A stretch of 11,518 nt of DNA, taken from the NCBI GenBank assembly GCA_018224345.1, contig JAGTUW010000074.1:1-11518 (forward strand). Direction: 5' to 3'. Below the pieces are notes generated by a model. That model saw nothing but the letters and a program-made list of their open reading frames with translations, ran no database searches and was not told the DNA's origin. Positions 1 through 7,376 of this stretch are shown here, piece by piece. Every line of letters starts with the position of its first letter. The first letter of the stretch is position 1. This stretch comes from Bacteroidota bacterium. Lineage in GTDB: Bacteria; Bacteroidota; Ignavibacteria; SZUA-365. Made by a program: the position numbers and the translations under genes.

Positions 1-295
1 AAAAGAAGCCGACGCAGAGAAAAAAGAAGCCGACGTGAAGGAAGCTGATGCGCCTGCCGCGGAAACACCAGAAGCGGAAACGCCAGCAGCAGAAACGCCA
101 GCAGCGGAAACAGCGGAAGCGGAAACGCCAGCAGCAGAAACGCCAGCAGCAGAAACGCCAGCAGCGGAAACAGCGGAAGCGGAAACGCCAGCAGCGGAAA
201 CGCCAGCAGCGGAAACGCCAGCAGCGGAAACTGGTGATACGGATACACATGAGCCTGTGGACAGCGACGAAGAGGCGGAAAAAACCGCCGGTTGA
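1..295 (+). CDS. 3' end of a gene with acidic PAAET-repeat tail, probably ribosomal protein bS6
   Basis: This is an open frame entering from the left edge and stopping with TGA at 293-295; the true start lies outside the window. The visible 97 residues are low complexity: a Lys/Glu/Ala/Asp stretch, then twelve pentapeptides of the type PAAET, then an acidic end rich in Asp and Glu. No folded domain is visible. The identity is inferred only from position: ssb and rplI follow on the same strand, and in many bacteria the order is rpsF-ssb-rpsR-rplI, with bS6 sometimes carrying a variable acidic or Ala-rich C-terminal extension. A GTG at 35 is in frame, but the reading frame is already open before it, so it is unlikely to be the start. 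The upstream sequence would settle the identity; another Ala/Glu-rich protein is possible. Confidence 0.55.
   Translation, partial: KEADAEKKEADVKEADAPAAETPEAETPAAETPAAETAEAETPAAETPAAETPAAETAEAETPAAETPAAETPAAETGDTDTHEPVDSDEEAEKTAG
53..232 (+). repeat. 15-bp coding minisatellite, 12 units, with a 60-bp higher-order period
   Basis: Twelve consecutive 15-bp units encode PAAET or the variants PEAET (68-82) and AEAET (113-127 and 173-187). The two AEAET units are exactly 60 bases apart, and the 60-base blocks 113-172 and 173-232 are almost identical, so the array seems to have grown by duplicating four-unit blocks as well as single units. The period is a multiple of three, so copy-number changes keep the frame. 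Confidence 0.9.
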
Positions 296-374
296 GGAAT
301 GCGTTTTCCCCACGGTGCGTGAAAAGGTGATTGTGCCTGCACCAGCGGAAGATGTTGTATGTTTATGAAACGTG

Positions 375-378
375 AGGA
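375..378 (+). promoter_or_regulatory. Ribosome binding site of ssb
   Basis: AGGA lies five bases before the ATG at 384. It overlaps the alternative in-frame GTG at 372, which argues that the ATG at 384 and not the GTG is the true ssb start. Confidence 0.6.
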
Positions 379-383
379 CGCCC

Positions 384-881
384 ATGGCAGATCTGAAGAT
401 GCCTGAATTGAATTATGTTTTGATCGTCGGCAACCTGACCAAGGACCCAATCTTCCGGACAACATCGAACAATACCCCTGTCGTCAATTTCTCCATCGCC
501 TCGAATCGGCGTTACAAGGATCGCAATCAAAGTTGGCAGGAAGACGTCTGCTACATCGGTATCGTCGCCTGGAACAAGCTCGCGGAAAGCTGTCATCAGC
601 GCCTGCGGAAAGGCAGTGCCGTGCTCGTGGAAGGAGAACTGCAGACAAGGAATTGGCGCAGTGAGGATGGGAGCAGTCGCAGTATTCTCGAAGTCAAGGC
701 GCGCCGTATCCAGTTCCTCAACAAAAATGGCCGATCGAATGGCCACGGACCGCATGAGGAGGAATTCGGTATTGAGGGTTTCGGTGACGATGAAGCCTCG
801 ATGTTTGAATTGTTCGACGGAAACGACGACACACTCTTCGCCTTCGATACCGAACGCATTGCGGATACCGGGAAGGATTGA
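384..881 (+). CDS. ssb: Single-stranded DNA-binding protein
   Basis: This encodes a 165-residue SSB that coats single-stranded DNA during replication, recombination and repair. Residues about 7-112 form the OB fold, with recognisable stretches MPELNYVLIVGNLTKDP near the start, PVVNFSIASNRRYKD, then VAWNKLAE and GSAVLVEGELQTRNW. Residues about 113-165 form an acidic tail. The start at 384 is preferred because a good AGGA ribosome binding site sits just upstream. The canonical acidic tip ending in Pro-Phe, which recruits partner proteins in most bacterial SSBs, is missing: the protein ends in ADTGKD, although an acidic-aromatic stretch (DDTLFAFD) lies about 11 residues from the end. It sits between the probable bS6 gene and rplI, a common setting for ssb. 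A second paralogue elsewhere in the genome cannot be excluded. Confidence 0.95.
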   Translation: MADLKMPELNYVLIVGNLTKDPIFRTTSNNTPVVNFSIASNRRYKDRNQSWQEDVCYIGIVAWNKLAESCHQRLRKGSAVLVEGELQTRNWRSEDGSSRSILEVKARRIQFLNKNGRSNGHGPHEEEFGIEGFGDDEASMFELFDGNDDTLFAFDTERIADTGKD

Positions 882-938
882 CCGCTGAAAGAGAAATTAT
901 TCCAATAGTGAAACAACGATCCCCGACTGGAGATACAC

Positions 939-1394
939 ATGAAAGTCATTTTACGTCAGAATATCGATTCGCTCGGCAAGATGGGCGAAGTAGTGAGCGT
1001 CAAGGACGGCTATGCACGCAATTATCTTCTTCCGCGTGGTGCCGCCTATGTCGCCACCAAGGGCAACGAGCGTGTACTTGAACAGGAACGCAAAAGCCTG
1101 CAGGTGAAAATTAATCGTGAGCGCAAAAGTGCCGAGGATATCGCCACCGAGCTCGAAAAGCATGAGAATGCCGTGACCATCGCCATGCCGGTGGGCGAGG
1201 AAGATAAGCTCTTCGGTACGGTTACGAAGGAAATGATTGCGGAAAAACTTTCCGCAATAGGTTTTTCCATCGACAAAAGAAAAATTGAGATCGACGAACC
1301 GATCAAGGTCCTGGGTATCTACACCGTGACGGCCAAACTGCATACAGATGTATCGGCCAAAATCAAGGTGTGGGTCGTTCGTCAGGAAAGCTGA
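939..1394 (+). CDS. rplI: 50S ribosomal protein L9 (bL9)
   Basis: This is a 151-residue bL9, close to the usual length of about 148. The N-terminal domain starts MKVILRQNIDSLGKMG and continues with the hallmark VKDGYARNYLLPRGAA (about residues 21-36), which binds 23S rRNA. A charged connecting helix spans about 41-75, and a C-terminal domain runs from about 80 to 151, containing KLFGTVT. bL9 binds near the base of the L1 stalk and helps keep the reading frame. A GGAGA motif at 929-933 lies five bases before the ATG. It is 57 bases after ssb and probably in the same operon. No rpsR gene lies between them. Confidence 0.97.
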   Translation: MKVILRQNIDSLGKMGEVVSVKDGYARNYLLPRGAAYVATKGNERVLEQERKSLQVKINRERKSAEDIATELEKHENAVTIAMPVGEEDKLFGTVTKEMIAEKLSAIGFSIDKRKIEIDEPIKVLGIYTVTAKLHTDVSAKIKVWVVRQES

Positions 1395-1433
1395 ATCACG
1401 CCGGTCACCCTGCTGAATAAACGAAATTGAGGT

Positions 1434-1453
1434 TTTCCCCTTCCCCGGGGAAA
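1434..1453. repeat. GC palindrome/hairpin between rplI and korA
   Basis: TTCCCCGGGGAA at 1441-1452 is a perfect 12-bp palindrome, preceded directly by another TTCCCC. An alternative fold pairs TTTCCCC (1434-1440) with GGGGAAA (1447-1453) around a six-base loop. It lies just upstream of a TATAAT box, where a -35 element or operator would sit. It could be a weak terminator for rplI, but no T tract follows. Its role is inferred only from position. Confidence 0.4.
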
Positions 1454-1465
1454 TGTGTTATATAT

Positions 1466-1471
1466 TATAAT
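1466..1471 (+). promoter_or_regulatory. Candidate -10 element of the korAB promoter
   Basis: A perfect TATAAT lies in a markedly AT-rich stretch (1458-1471), 30 bases upstream of the korA ATG. No good -35 hexamer is found at 17 bases; the GC palindrome occupies that position. The nearest TTGAGG (1427-1432) is too far, at 33 bases. FCB-group promoters often deviate from the E. coli pattern, so this remains a candidate. Confidence 0.4.
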
Positions 1472-1501
1472 CGGACATTTGTCACGAGCCCAGGCAGAAC
1501 A

Positions 1502-3379
1502 ATGGCTACTACAGTTGAAACGGCGGATGGACGCCAAACCAAAATCGTGGATTACACAGAGGTTGACGACGTCACCATTCGCTTCGCGGGCGATTCCGGC
1601 GACGGTATGCAGCTTACCGGCACCCAATTCACCACCACTACCGCTCAGGTCGGCAATGATTTGAGTACCTTCCCCGACTACCCGTCCGAGATTCGCGCCC
1701 CATCCGGCACACTCTACGGCGTCTCCGGGTTCCAGATCCACTTCAGCAGCCGCATTATCTATACACCGGGTGATCGTTTCGATACACTCGTCGCGATGAA
1801 TCCGGCGGCTCTCAAGGTGAATCTCAAGCAATTGCATGAGGGCGGCAATGTCATCGTCAATACCGATGCCTTCGATGCGAAGCATCTCAAACTCGCAAAG
1901 TATGAGAGCAATCCGCTGGAGGATGGGACGCTCAAGAACTACAAGGTATTTCCGGTACCCATTACAACGTTGACAACACGCGCTCTTGAAGAAACCGGCC
2001 TCTCTCCAAAGGATATGGCCCGGTCAAAAAACTTTTTCGCGCTCGGCATGCTGTACTGGATGTACAATCGTCCAACAGAACCGACGATTGAATGGATTCA
2101 GGAGAAATTCGGTCGTAATCCGGTCGTCGCCAAAGCGAATGATCTCGCACTCAAGGCGGGGTACAGTTTCGGGAATATGACCGAAGTGTTCAGCGTTCAG
2201 TATAACGTTCGCCCCGCCAAGCTTCCACCGGGTGACTATCGCAATGTCACCGGCAACGAAGCCACGGCACTGGGAATGATCGCTGCCTGCCTCAAATCCG
2301 GGCTGCCCGGTTTCCTCGGCAGTTACCCGATTACACCGGCGACGGAAATTCTCCAGGAACTCGCCGCCCGGAAACGCTATGGCTTCAAAACTTTCCAGGC
2401 GGAAGATGAAATCGCAGGGGTCTGCACCTCCATCGGCGCAGCCTTCGGCGGGTCGCTGGCGTTTACGACGACAAGCGGACCCGGCATGGCATTGAAAACC
2501 GAAGCCATCGGCCTGGCCGTCATGGTCGAACTCCCGCTGGTTATCGTCAATGTACAGCGTGGCGGACCCTCGACAGGGCTTCCGACAAAACCCGAACAAT
2601 CCGATCTTTTTCAGGCCGTACTCGGGCGCAACGGCGAAGCGCCTGTCCCGGTGATCGCGGCGCATTCCCCCGCCAACTGCTTCTACGGCGCATTCGAGGC
2701 CGCACGTCTCGCACTCAAATACATGACACCGGTCATTCTCCTCACCGACGGTTTCCTCGCCAATGGTTCCGAACCCTGGTTGCTGCCGAAGGATGAAGAC
2801 CTCCCGGATATTTCCGTGCCTTTCGCATCGGACCCCGATGCATTTCAACCCTACGAGCGCAATGATCATCTGTCGCGTCCCTGGGCCGTCCCCGGCATGC
2901 CCGGTTTCGAACATCGTATCGGGGGACTGGAAAAACAACATATCACCGGCAGTGTCTCTCATGACCCGATGAACCATCAGTTCATGGTGGAAATGCGTGC
3001 GAAGAAAATAGCCGGCATCGCCGATGACATCCCCGGGCAAACAGTGTTCGGCCCGCAGGAAGCCGAACTCGCTATCGTCGGCTGGGGCGGGACCTACGGT
3101 GATATCCGTACGGCCGTCGAACGGTTACAGGGAAAAGGTGTCTCCGTAGCGCATATCCATATCCGCTACCTGAATCCTTTTCCGAAAAACCTCGGGGAAG
3201 TGCTCAGTCGCTACAAGGCGATATTGATCCCGGAAAACAACCTCGGGCAACTGTCCTTCCTCCTTAGTGCCCATTACCACATCAGTCCGATCAGCTTCCC
3301 GAAAATCCAGGGCAAGCCGTTCACTCCGGTGGAGATCGAGGAAAAGGCCAACGAAATTCTGAACACGATGGAAAGGTGA
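1502..3379 (+). CDS. korA: 2-oxoacid:ferredoxin oxidoreductase, fused gamma-alpha subunit (probably 2-oxoglutarate)
   Basis: This 625-residue protein is one half of an enzyme that interconverts 2-oxoacid plus CoA with acyl-CoA, CO2 and reduced ferredoxin. Residues about 22-210 are the gamma domain, with AGDSGDGMQLTG near the start. The alpha (pyrimidine-binding) domain follows, with YPITPATE at 275-282 and GPSTGLPT at 355-362, both typical of this family, and a C-terminal transketolase-like domain after about residue 500. The gamma-alpha fusion of about 600-630 residues is the usual two-subunit KorA/OorA layout. The ATG at 1502 is chosen because the in-frame extension to a TTG at 1427 covers the probable promoter; AGG at 1492-1494 is a modest ribosome binding site. 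korB follows after seven bases. The substrate cannot be proved from sequence; 2-oxoglutarate is the usual call. The enzyme may serve the reductive or the ferredoxin-linked oxidative TCA cycle. Confidence 0.93.
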   Translation: MATTVETADGRQTKIVDYTEVDDVTIRFAGDSGDGMQLTGTQFTTTTAQVGNDLSTFPDYPSEIRAPSGTLYGVSGFQIHFSSRIIYTPGDRFDTLVAMNPAALKVNLKQLHEGGNVIVNTDAFDAKHLKLAKYESNPLEDGTLKNYKVFPVPITTLTTRALEETGLSPKDMARSKNFFALGMLYWMYNRPTEPTIEWIQEKFGRNPVVAKANDLALKAGYSFGNMTEVFSVQYNVRPAKLPPGDYRNVTGNEATALGMIAACLKSGLPGFLGSYPITPATEILQELAARKRYGFKTFQAEDEIAGVCTSIGAAFGGSLAFTTTSGPGMALKTEAIGLAVMVELPLVIVNVQRGGPSTGLPTKPEQSDLFQAVLGRNGEAPVPVIAAHSPANCFYGAFEAARLALKYMTPVILLTDGFLANGSEPWLLPKDEDLPDISVPFASDPDAFQPYERNDHLSRPWAVPGMPGFEHRIGGLEKQHITGSVSHDPMNHQFMVEMRAKKIAGIADDIPGQTVFGPQEAELAIVGWGGTYGDIRTAVERLQGKGVSVAHIHIRYLNPFPKNLGEVLSRYKAILIPENNLGQLSFLLSAHYHISPISFPKIQGKPFTPVEIEEKANEILNTMER

Positions 3380-3382
3380 GGA
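3373..3382 (+). promoter_or_regulatory. Ribosome binding site of korB overlapping the korA stop
   Basis: AAGGTGAGGA contains the korA stop codon TGA (3377-3379) and lies four bases before the korB ATG at 3387. This suggests translational coupling, which would keep the two subunits in balance. Confidence 0.65.
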
Positions 3383-3386
3383 AACC

Positions 3387-4433
3387 ATGACCAACGAAGA
3401 TATCAAGACCAACGTGAACGAGCAGATCAAGGTGCTTACGGCAAAGGATCTCTCCTCCGATCAGGACGTACGCTGGTGCCCGGGTTGTGGCGATTATTCC
3501 ATGCTCTCACAGTTGCAGCGTGCTCTGCCCGAAGTTGGTGTCAGGAAGGAAGATATCGCCGTCATCGCTGGCATCGGCTGCTCCAGCCGCTTCCCCTATT
3601 ACATGGATACCTACGGATTGCATGGCATTCACGGCCGCGCCCTGGCGATTGCGTCGGGATTGAAAACCGCACATCCCAATCTGACCGTGTGGGTCTCCAC
3701 TGGCGACGGGGACTGCCTGTCCATTGGAGGCAACCACTTCATCCATACTCTGCGGCGCAATGTGGACATCAATGTCATGATGTTCAACAATCAGATCTAT
3801 GCCTTGACGAAAGGACAGTACTCCCCGACGTCACAGCACGGACAGAAAACCAAAACCAGTCCCACCGGCGTGATAGATCACCCCTTCAATCCGATGCTTA
3901 TCGGGCTGGGCGCTGAAGGCACTTTCGTCGCCCGCTCCCTCGACCGTGATCCGAAACACCTCAAGGAAATGATGATCCGTATGTACAATCACAAAGGAAC
4001 ATCGTTTATCGATGTTCTCCAGAACTGCGTGATCTTCAACGAAGGGGTGTTCGATCTCTACACGAGCAAAGAGACACGTGGTGACAATGTCGTGTATCTC
4101 GAACACGGCAAACCGCTGGTCTTCGGGAACGAACGTGACAAGGGCATACGACTCGACGGCTTCCGGACGCAGGTGGTCTCCCTCAAGGATTACAGCGAAA
4201 GCGACCTGCTGGTCCACAACAGTAAATCCAAAGAACTCGCCTTCATCCTCGCACATATGAACGATCAGGCCGGATTTCCGCTGCCGATCGGTGTCTTCCT
4301 CGATATCGAGCGTGTGACCTATGAAGATGAACTTGCACAGCATATTGAGCGTGCCGTCGAGAAAGAAGGTGAGGGCACCATCGAATCCCTGTTGTACGAT
4401 GCCCATACCTGGACGATAGACGACGAGAACTGA
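3387..4433 (+). CDS. korB: 2-oxoacid:ferredoxin oxidoreductase, beta subunit
   Basis: This 348-residue subunit binds thiamine pyrophosphate and the iron-sulfur cluster of the oxidoreductase formed with the preceding gene product. The thiamine-binding motif runs from GDGD (106-109) to NN (134-135). WCPGCG gives Cys31 and Cys34; with Cys65 (GIGCSS) and Cys214 (LQNCVIF) these fit the four ligands of the single [4Fe-4S] cluster expected in two-subunit enzymes. The length matches KorB/OorB (about 280-350). There is no fused ferredoxin domain, so electrons should go to a separate soluble ferredoxin, which is not encoded here. A strong hairpin follows 22 bases after the stop, so korAB is probably the end of its transcription unit. 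Confidence 0.95.
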   Translation: MTNEDIKTNVNEQIKVLTAKDLSSDQDVRWCPGCGDYSMLSQLQRALPEVGVRKEDIAVIAGIGCSSRFPYYMDTYGLHGIHGRALAIASGLKTAHPNLTVWVSTGDGDCLSIGGNHFIHTLRRNVDINVMMFNNQIYALTKGQYSPTSQHGQKTKTSPTGVIDHPFNPMLIGLGAEGTFVARSLDRDPKHLKEMMIRMYNHKGTSFIDVLQNCVIFNEGVFDLYTSKETRGDNVVYLEHGKPLVFGNERDKGIRLDGFRTQVVSLKDYSESDLLVHNSKSKELAFILAHMNDQAGFPLPIGVFLDIERVTYEDELAQHIERAVEKEGEGTIESLLYDAHTWTIDDEN

Positions 4434-4455
4434 CACTTCCGTCAGTATTGTAAAT

Positions 4456-4495
4456 GAAACGCGGATGGACGCTCGCTGACGTTCATCCGCGTTTC
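4456..4495. terminator. Hairpin between convergent genes, probable bidirectional terminator
   Basis: A 16-bp stem (4456-4471 with 4480-4495, one G-T wobble) closes an eight-base loop. The arms begin GAAACGCGGATG and end CATCCGCGTTTC. It lies 22 bases after korB and 32 bases beyond the end of the minus-strand Asp-box gene. T-rich but interrupted sequence follows on both strands, so it may terminate transcription from both sides. The T tracts are weak, so efficiency is uncertain. Confidence 0.75.
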
Positions 4496-4527
4496 CGTGT
4501 TTGAGACCGGATCCTCTCTGCGCACAT

Positions 4528-6714
4528 TCAGCGCAGGAGCAGACGACCGGTATGCATTTCATTACCGATGGTTACACGATAGACATAACTCCCCGCTGGA
4601 AGGTCACGCAGACGGGAAGCCGGCAGATGCACTGTCTGTAACCCCGCCTCGATCCTGCCGGCATCAAAGGAAGTCACGACGCGGCCCAGCAGATCATGAA
4701 CGGCAACCTGCACCGCACCACCTTCAACGGATACAACTGGAATACGGTGCTGCGCGTGACGCGACGGGGAAAACGGATTCGGGTATCCCTGTGCCAGTGA
4801 AAACCCGGCCGCTGCAGCGCGTGCGCTGCGCATACCGACAATTCCACCATCACCGCTGTAGCGAATCATACCTCCGGTTCCATAACCCCAGATGCGATCG
4901 GGTGACTGGAAATACCAGCCTCCGTAACCCGCGCGTTCGCCCATGGAATGTTTCTCCCAATTCCGCCCGCCATCACTGCTTCTCATCAGAAACGTCAGAT
5001 CATCCTGTTCCATATCATCCCAGATGGCAACACCATGATCGGGATCGGTGAAATGGAACAGCTGCGGCCTGAATCCGGTTTCGGTTTCCCAGGTCAACCC
5101 GCCATCGGTCGTTCTGGAAAATTCACCGGAGATCAAACCGTAGCCGATTTCCGGAGTCAGGAACTGCGCGTCCCACAATGTCCGTGCTCCGGGTGTCAAT
5201 CGTCCTGTCCAGAGTTCACCGCCGTCAGTGGAAATCTGGAAACCGTTGCTCTGAAGATAAATGAACGTGGACGGTGGAAAATAGAATATCGAGTATCCGG
5301 TGGAAAACGGGCTCCCGGCTCCCCGTTGCACCTGATTGCGTGTCCAGGTCCAGCCTCCGTCACTTGAGCGCAACAGCAGACTGTAGGTGGCACCAACAAG
5401 TAGTTCATTCTCTGAAATAGCAAGAATGGACTGTGCCATCTCAGGATTGCTGCTGCTGTACTCGAGTGGTAACCGGGCACGCAGCTCCCAGGTCCTCCCC
5501 CTGTCGGAGCTGAACAGCAGATCGAAGTCATACGTCCGGGTGAGGGAAACCATGTACAGGAGGCCACCGGGTGTGGATGTGATGGCGAAGCAACTGTGAT
5601 CTGGCGAAGGAACGGACTCGTTCCATCGATACCCCCCGTCGGAGGTCAGCAATACCGTCGGCGAATAACTCGTGGCGATACCGTGTTCATCATCGAGAAA
5701 CAGCAGATCGGTCACCGTTCCGATATATCCGATACCGTGAACGATCGCCCATGACTGTCCGCCGTCATCGGTGCGGAGAATGCGCCCGCCATACCCGACC
5801 ACGAAACCCAGCCGGGCATCCACGAAATGCATCGCACGGGGACTACTGTCGGCGAAAGCATTTTCCGTCAGGCTGATATTCCAGCTCTCACCGCCGTCGG
5901 TCGACGCGTTGATCAGGTAGCGGCCCAAGCTCATGCAGAATACGCTGTTGCCCAGAGCCGGACCGGCCTGGACATGCCGGATAACATTGAAACCGAAAAT
6001 ATCCATTTCCTCCCACGATGCGCCACCGTCATGCGTGCGCAGTAACTGTCCTTCACGTAATTGAAAACCGTAGAGACTGTCGACAAAGACAAAGCGCTGC
6101 AGCCCATTTGCATCGAAGTTCAAATTGTCGCGATTCCATGTCCGGCCCGCATCCGTAGTACGGAATACGTTCCGGTTGCTGACGAGATACCACTGGGTGT
6201 TCGATTGCACGGAGAATGAGCGGATATTATCGATGGAGATCTGCATGTTGTCTTCCGCAAAGCGCTGCCAGGTGAGACCATTGTCTGTGGACCGCACGAA
6301 ATGGGGGCCGTTGAGCATGGCAAGCAGCGTGCCGTCTGGCGTGCGATGCAGATCGAACGTCGATACCCGCGCTTCAGGGGATTCCCCGTAGACGAGTTCC
6401 CAGGAATATGCGTTGTCCGTGGAACGATAGATGCGGCGTTTATCCGCGGCAACTATCAGATTGCCGTCTGCCGCAAGGATAATCCGCTCGAGATTTGCGT
6501 TGCCGAGTCGGTAGGTCGTCCAGCTCCGGCCTCCGTCGGCTGTATAAAGATAAAAGCCATTGTTGCAGACAGCGACACCTCGTGTGTGATCGAGCATGAG
6601 CACATCGTTGATGAGCTGACCGTGCGGTTGCGGGTTGCGCCATTCCCAACCCTGTGCGTGCATGGCAGCGGGGAGAAGAAGGGCGAGCAGCAGGAAACGA
6701 TATAAAAGGAGCAT
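4528..6714 (-). CDS. Secreted Asp-box (BNR/YCF48-like) repeat protein with type IX secretion sorting domain
   Basis: This 728-residue protein starts with a signal peptide (MLLLYRFLLLALLLPAAMHA, cleavage likely before QG). It then carries about thirteen Asp-box motifs of the form S/T-x-D-x-G-x-x-W (for example STDNGLTW, TTDAGRTW, SSDGGWTW, TTDGGLTW, SSDGGRNW) and one degenerate copy (SGDGG), spaced as in a beta-propeller of the sialidase/YCF48 fold. The last ~91 residues (about 638-728) are a type IX secretion C-terminal domain, with GYPNPFSPS, then VHDLLGRVV, then GSYVYRV. The Sec system should export it and the type IX system should pass it across the outer membrane, probably anchoring it at the surface. 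Its substrate is unknown. Sialidase catalytic residues were not recognised, so I do not call it a sialidase. It is the last gene of the minus-strand run, 29 bases after the DUF2231-like gene. Confidence 0.92.
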   Translation of the reverse strand: MLLLYRFLLLALLLPAAMHAQGWEWRNPQPHGQLINDVLMLDHTRGVAVCNNGFYLYTADGGRSWTTYRLGNANLERIILAADGNLIVAADKRRIYRSTDNAYSWELVYGESPEARVSTFDLHRTPDGTLLAMLNGPHFVRSTDNGLTWQRFAEDNMQISIDNIRSFSVQSNTQWYLVSNRNVFRTTDAGRTWNRDNLNFDANGLQRFVFVDSLYGFQLREGQLLRTHDGGASWEEMDIFGFNVIRHVQAGPALGNSVFCMSLGRYLINASTDGGESWNISLTENAFADSSPRAMHFVDARLGFVVGYGGRILRTDDGGQSWAIVHGIGYIGTVTDLLFLDDEHGIATSYSPTVLLTSDGGYRWNESVPSPDHSCFAITSTPGGLLYMVSLTRTYDFDLLFSSDRGRTWELRARLPLEYSSSNPEMAQSILAISENELLVGATYSLLLRSSDGGWTWTRNQVQRGAGSPFSTGYSIFYFPPSTFIYLQSNGFQISTDGGELWTGRLTPGARTLWDAQFLTPEIGYGLISGEFSRTTDGGLTWETETGFRPQLFHFTDPDHGVAIWDDMEQDDLTFLMRSSDGGRNWEKHSMGERAGYGGWYFQSPDRIWGYGTGGMIRYSGDGGIVGMRSARAAAAGFSLAQGYPNPFSPSRHAQHRIPVVSVEGGAVQVAVHDLLGRVVTSFDAGRIEAGLQTVHLPASRLRDLPAGSYVYRVTIGNEMHTGRLLLR

Positions 6715-6743
6715 AGTCTTACAATTGCAGGTGATGGGAATCG

Positions 6744-7325
6744 TCAGCCGTCCACGAAAAGGAATGTGTCAGAAAACGAAAAAAAGTACTGTGAACGACG
6801 GACGGGTGAATGCCTGAGATGTGCAGTATCGTGGGTTGAGAGCATGAGATCAAGGGGAAAGGGCATCCCTCTCAGCACCGTGGGAGAAGGCTGTCGCGAT
6901 TCGGGAAAGGTATGTCTGATACTGCCGCCATGCAGGGCCGCAAGGTAGACACTTGCGGCGGCGGTAGCGATGACGAACATGTACATTACTTTGTTCTTCC
7001 CGTTATAACGTCGCTTGAAATGAAGAAAGACGCGCCAGAGACCGGCGGCACAGAATATCCAGACAGCGATATTGGCATAACGGATGTGATGTTCCAATGC
7101 GATGGCCGCCTGTTCGAGCCCGGGTGCATGCGACGCGGCCAGATTTCCGGTCAACACCGCAAGGAGGAGAAAGGGGATGGCCGTGACCATGAGCAGAAAA
7201 CCGGTTTCCTCAAAACGTTTTCTGGGGAAAAAGAAGTCTATTATATCGAATCCGGCGCTGCCGATGGTGAAAGCGACAGAGAAATGAACGATGAAATGAT
7301 GCCAGGAAGCCAGGGTCTCGAGCAT
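6744..7325 (-). CDS. Four-helix membrane protein, DUF2231-like
   Basis: This 193-residue protein has four predicted membrane segments at about 11-33, 42-64, 81-103 and 113-133. The first contains HHFIVHF, resembling the His-rich start of DUF2231 proteins, and the fourth ends in LHGG, also typical. Conserved-looking histidines at 9, 10, 14, 79, 80 and 132 near the membrane faces could bind heme or metal, but this is inference. The last ~55 residues are hydrophilic without a recognised domain. DUF2231 members have no established biochemical role. The start ATG is preceded by TGGGAT, a weak ribosome binding site. It lies 51 bases after yraN and 29 bases before the Asp-box gene, so it is probably cotranscribed with both. 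Confidence 0.75.
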   Translation of the reverse strand: MLETLASWHHFIVHFSVAFTIGSAGFDIIDFFFPRKRFEETGFLLMVTAIPFLLLAVLTGNLAASHAPGLEQAAIALEHHIRYANIAVWIFCAAGLWRVFLHFKRRYNGKNKVMYMFVIATAAASVYLAALHGGSIRHTFPESRQPSPTVLRGMPFPLDLMLSTHDTAHLRHSPVRRSQYFFSFSDTFLFVDG

Positions 7326-7376
7326 GTGTACATCCCACTGTAATACAGGGTGTCAATAAATGAAGGCAGGCCATTC

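Noticed and set aside
372..383. GTG at 372 as the ssb start.
   Set aside because: It overlaps the AGGA ribosome binding site for the ATG at 384, and the extra four residues are not typical of SSB.
1427..1501. TTG at 1427 as an extended korA start.
   Set aside because: The extension covers the palindrome and TATAAT box and does not resemble the KorA N-terminus.
2024..3040. A 338-codon open frame on the minus strand.
   Set aside because: It is entirely antisense to korA, which has conserved motifs throughout; the translation is rich in Cys, Arg, His and Gly without a domain.
3831..4562. A 243-codon minus-strand frame running across the hairpin.
   Set aside because: It is antisense to korB and reads through the probable terminator and into the end of the Asp-box gene; no recognisable domain.
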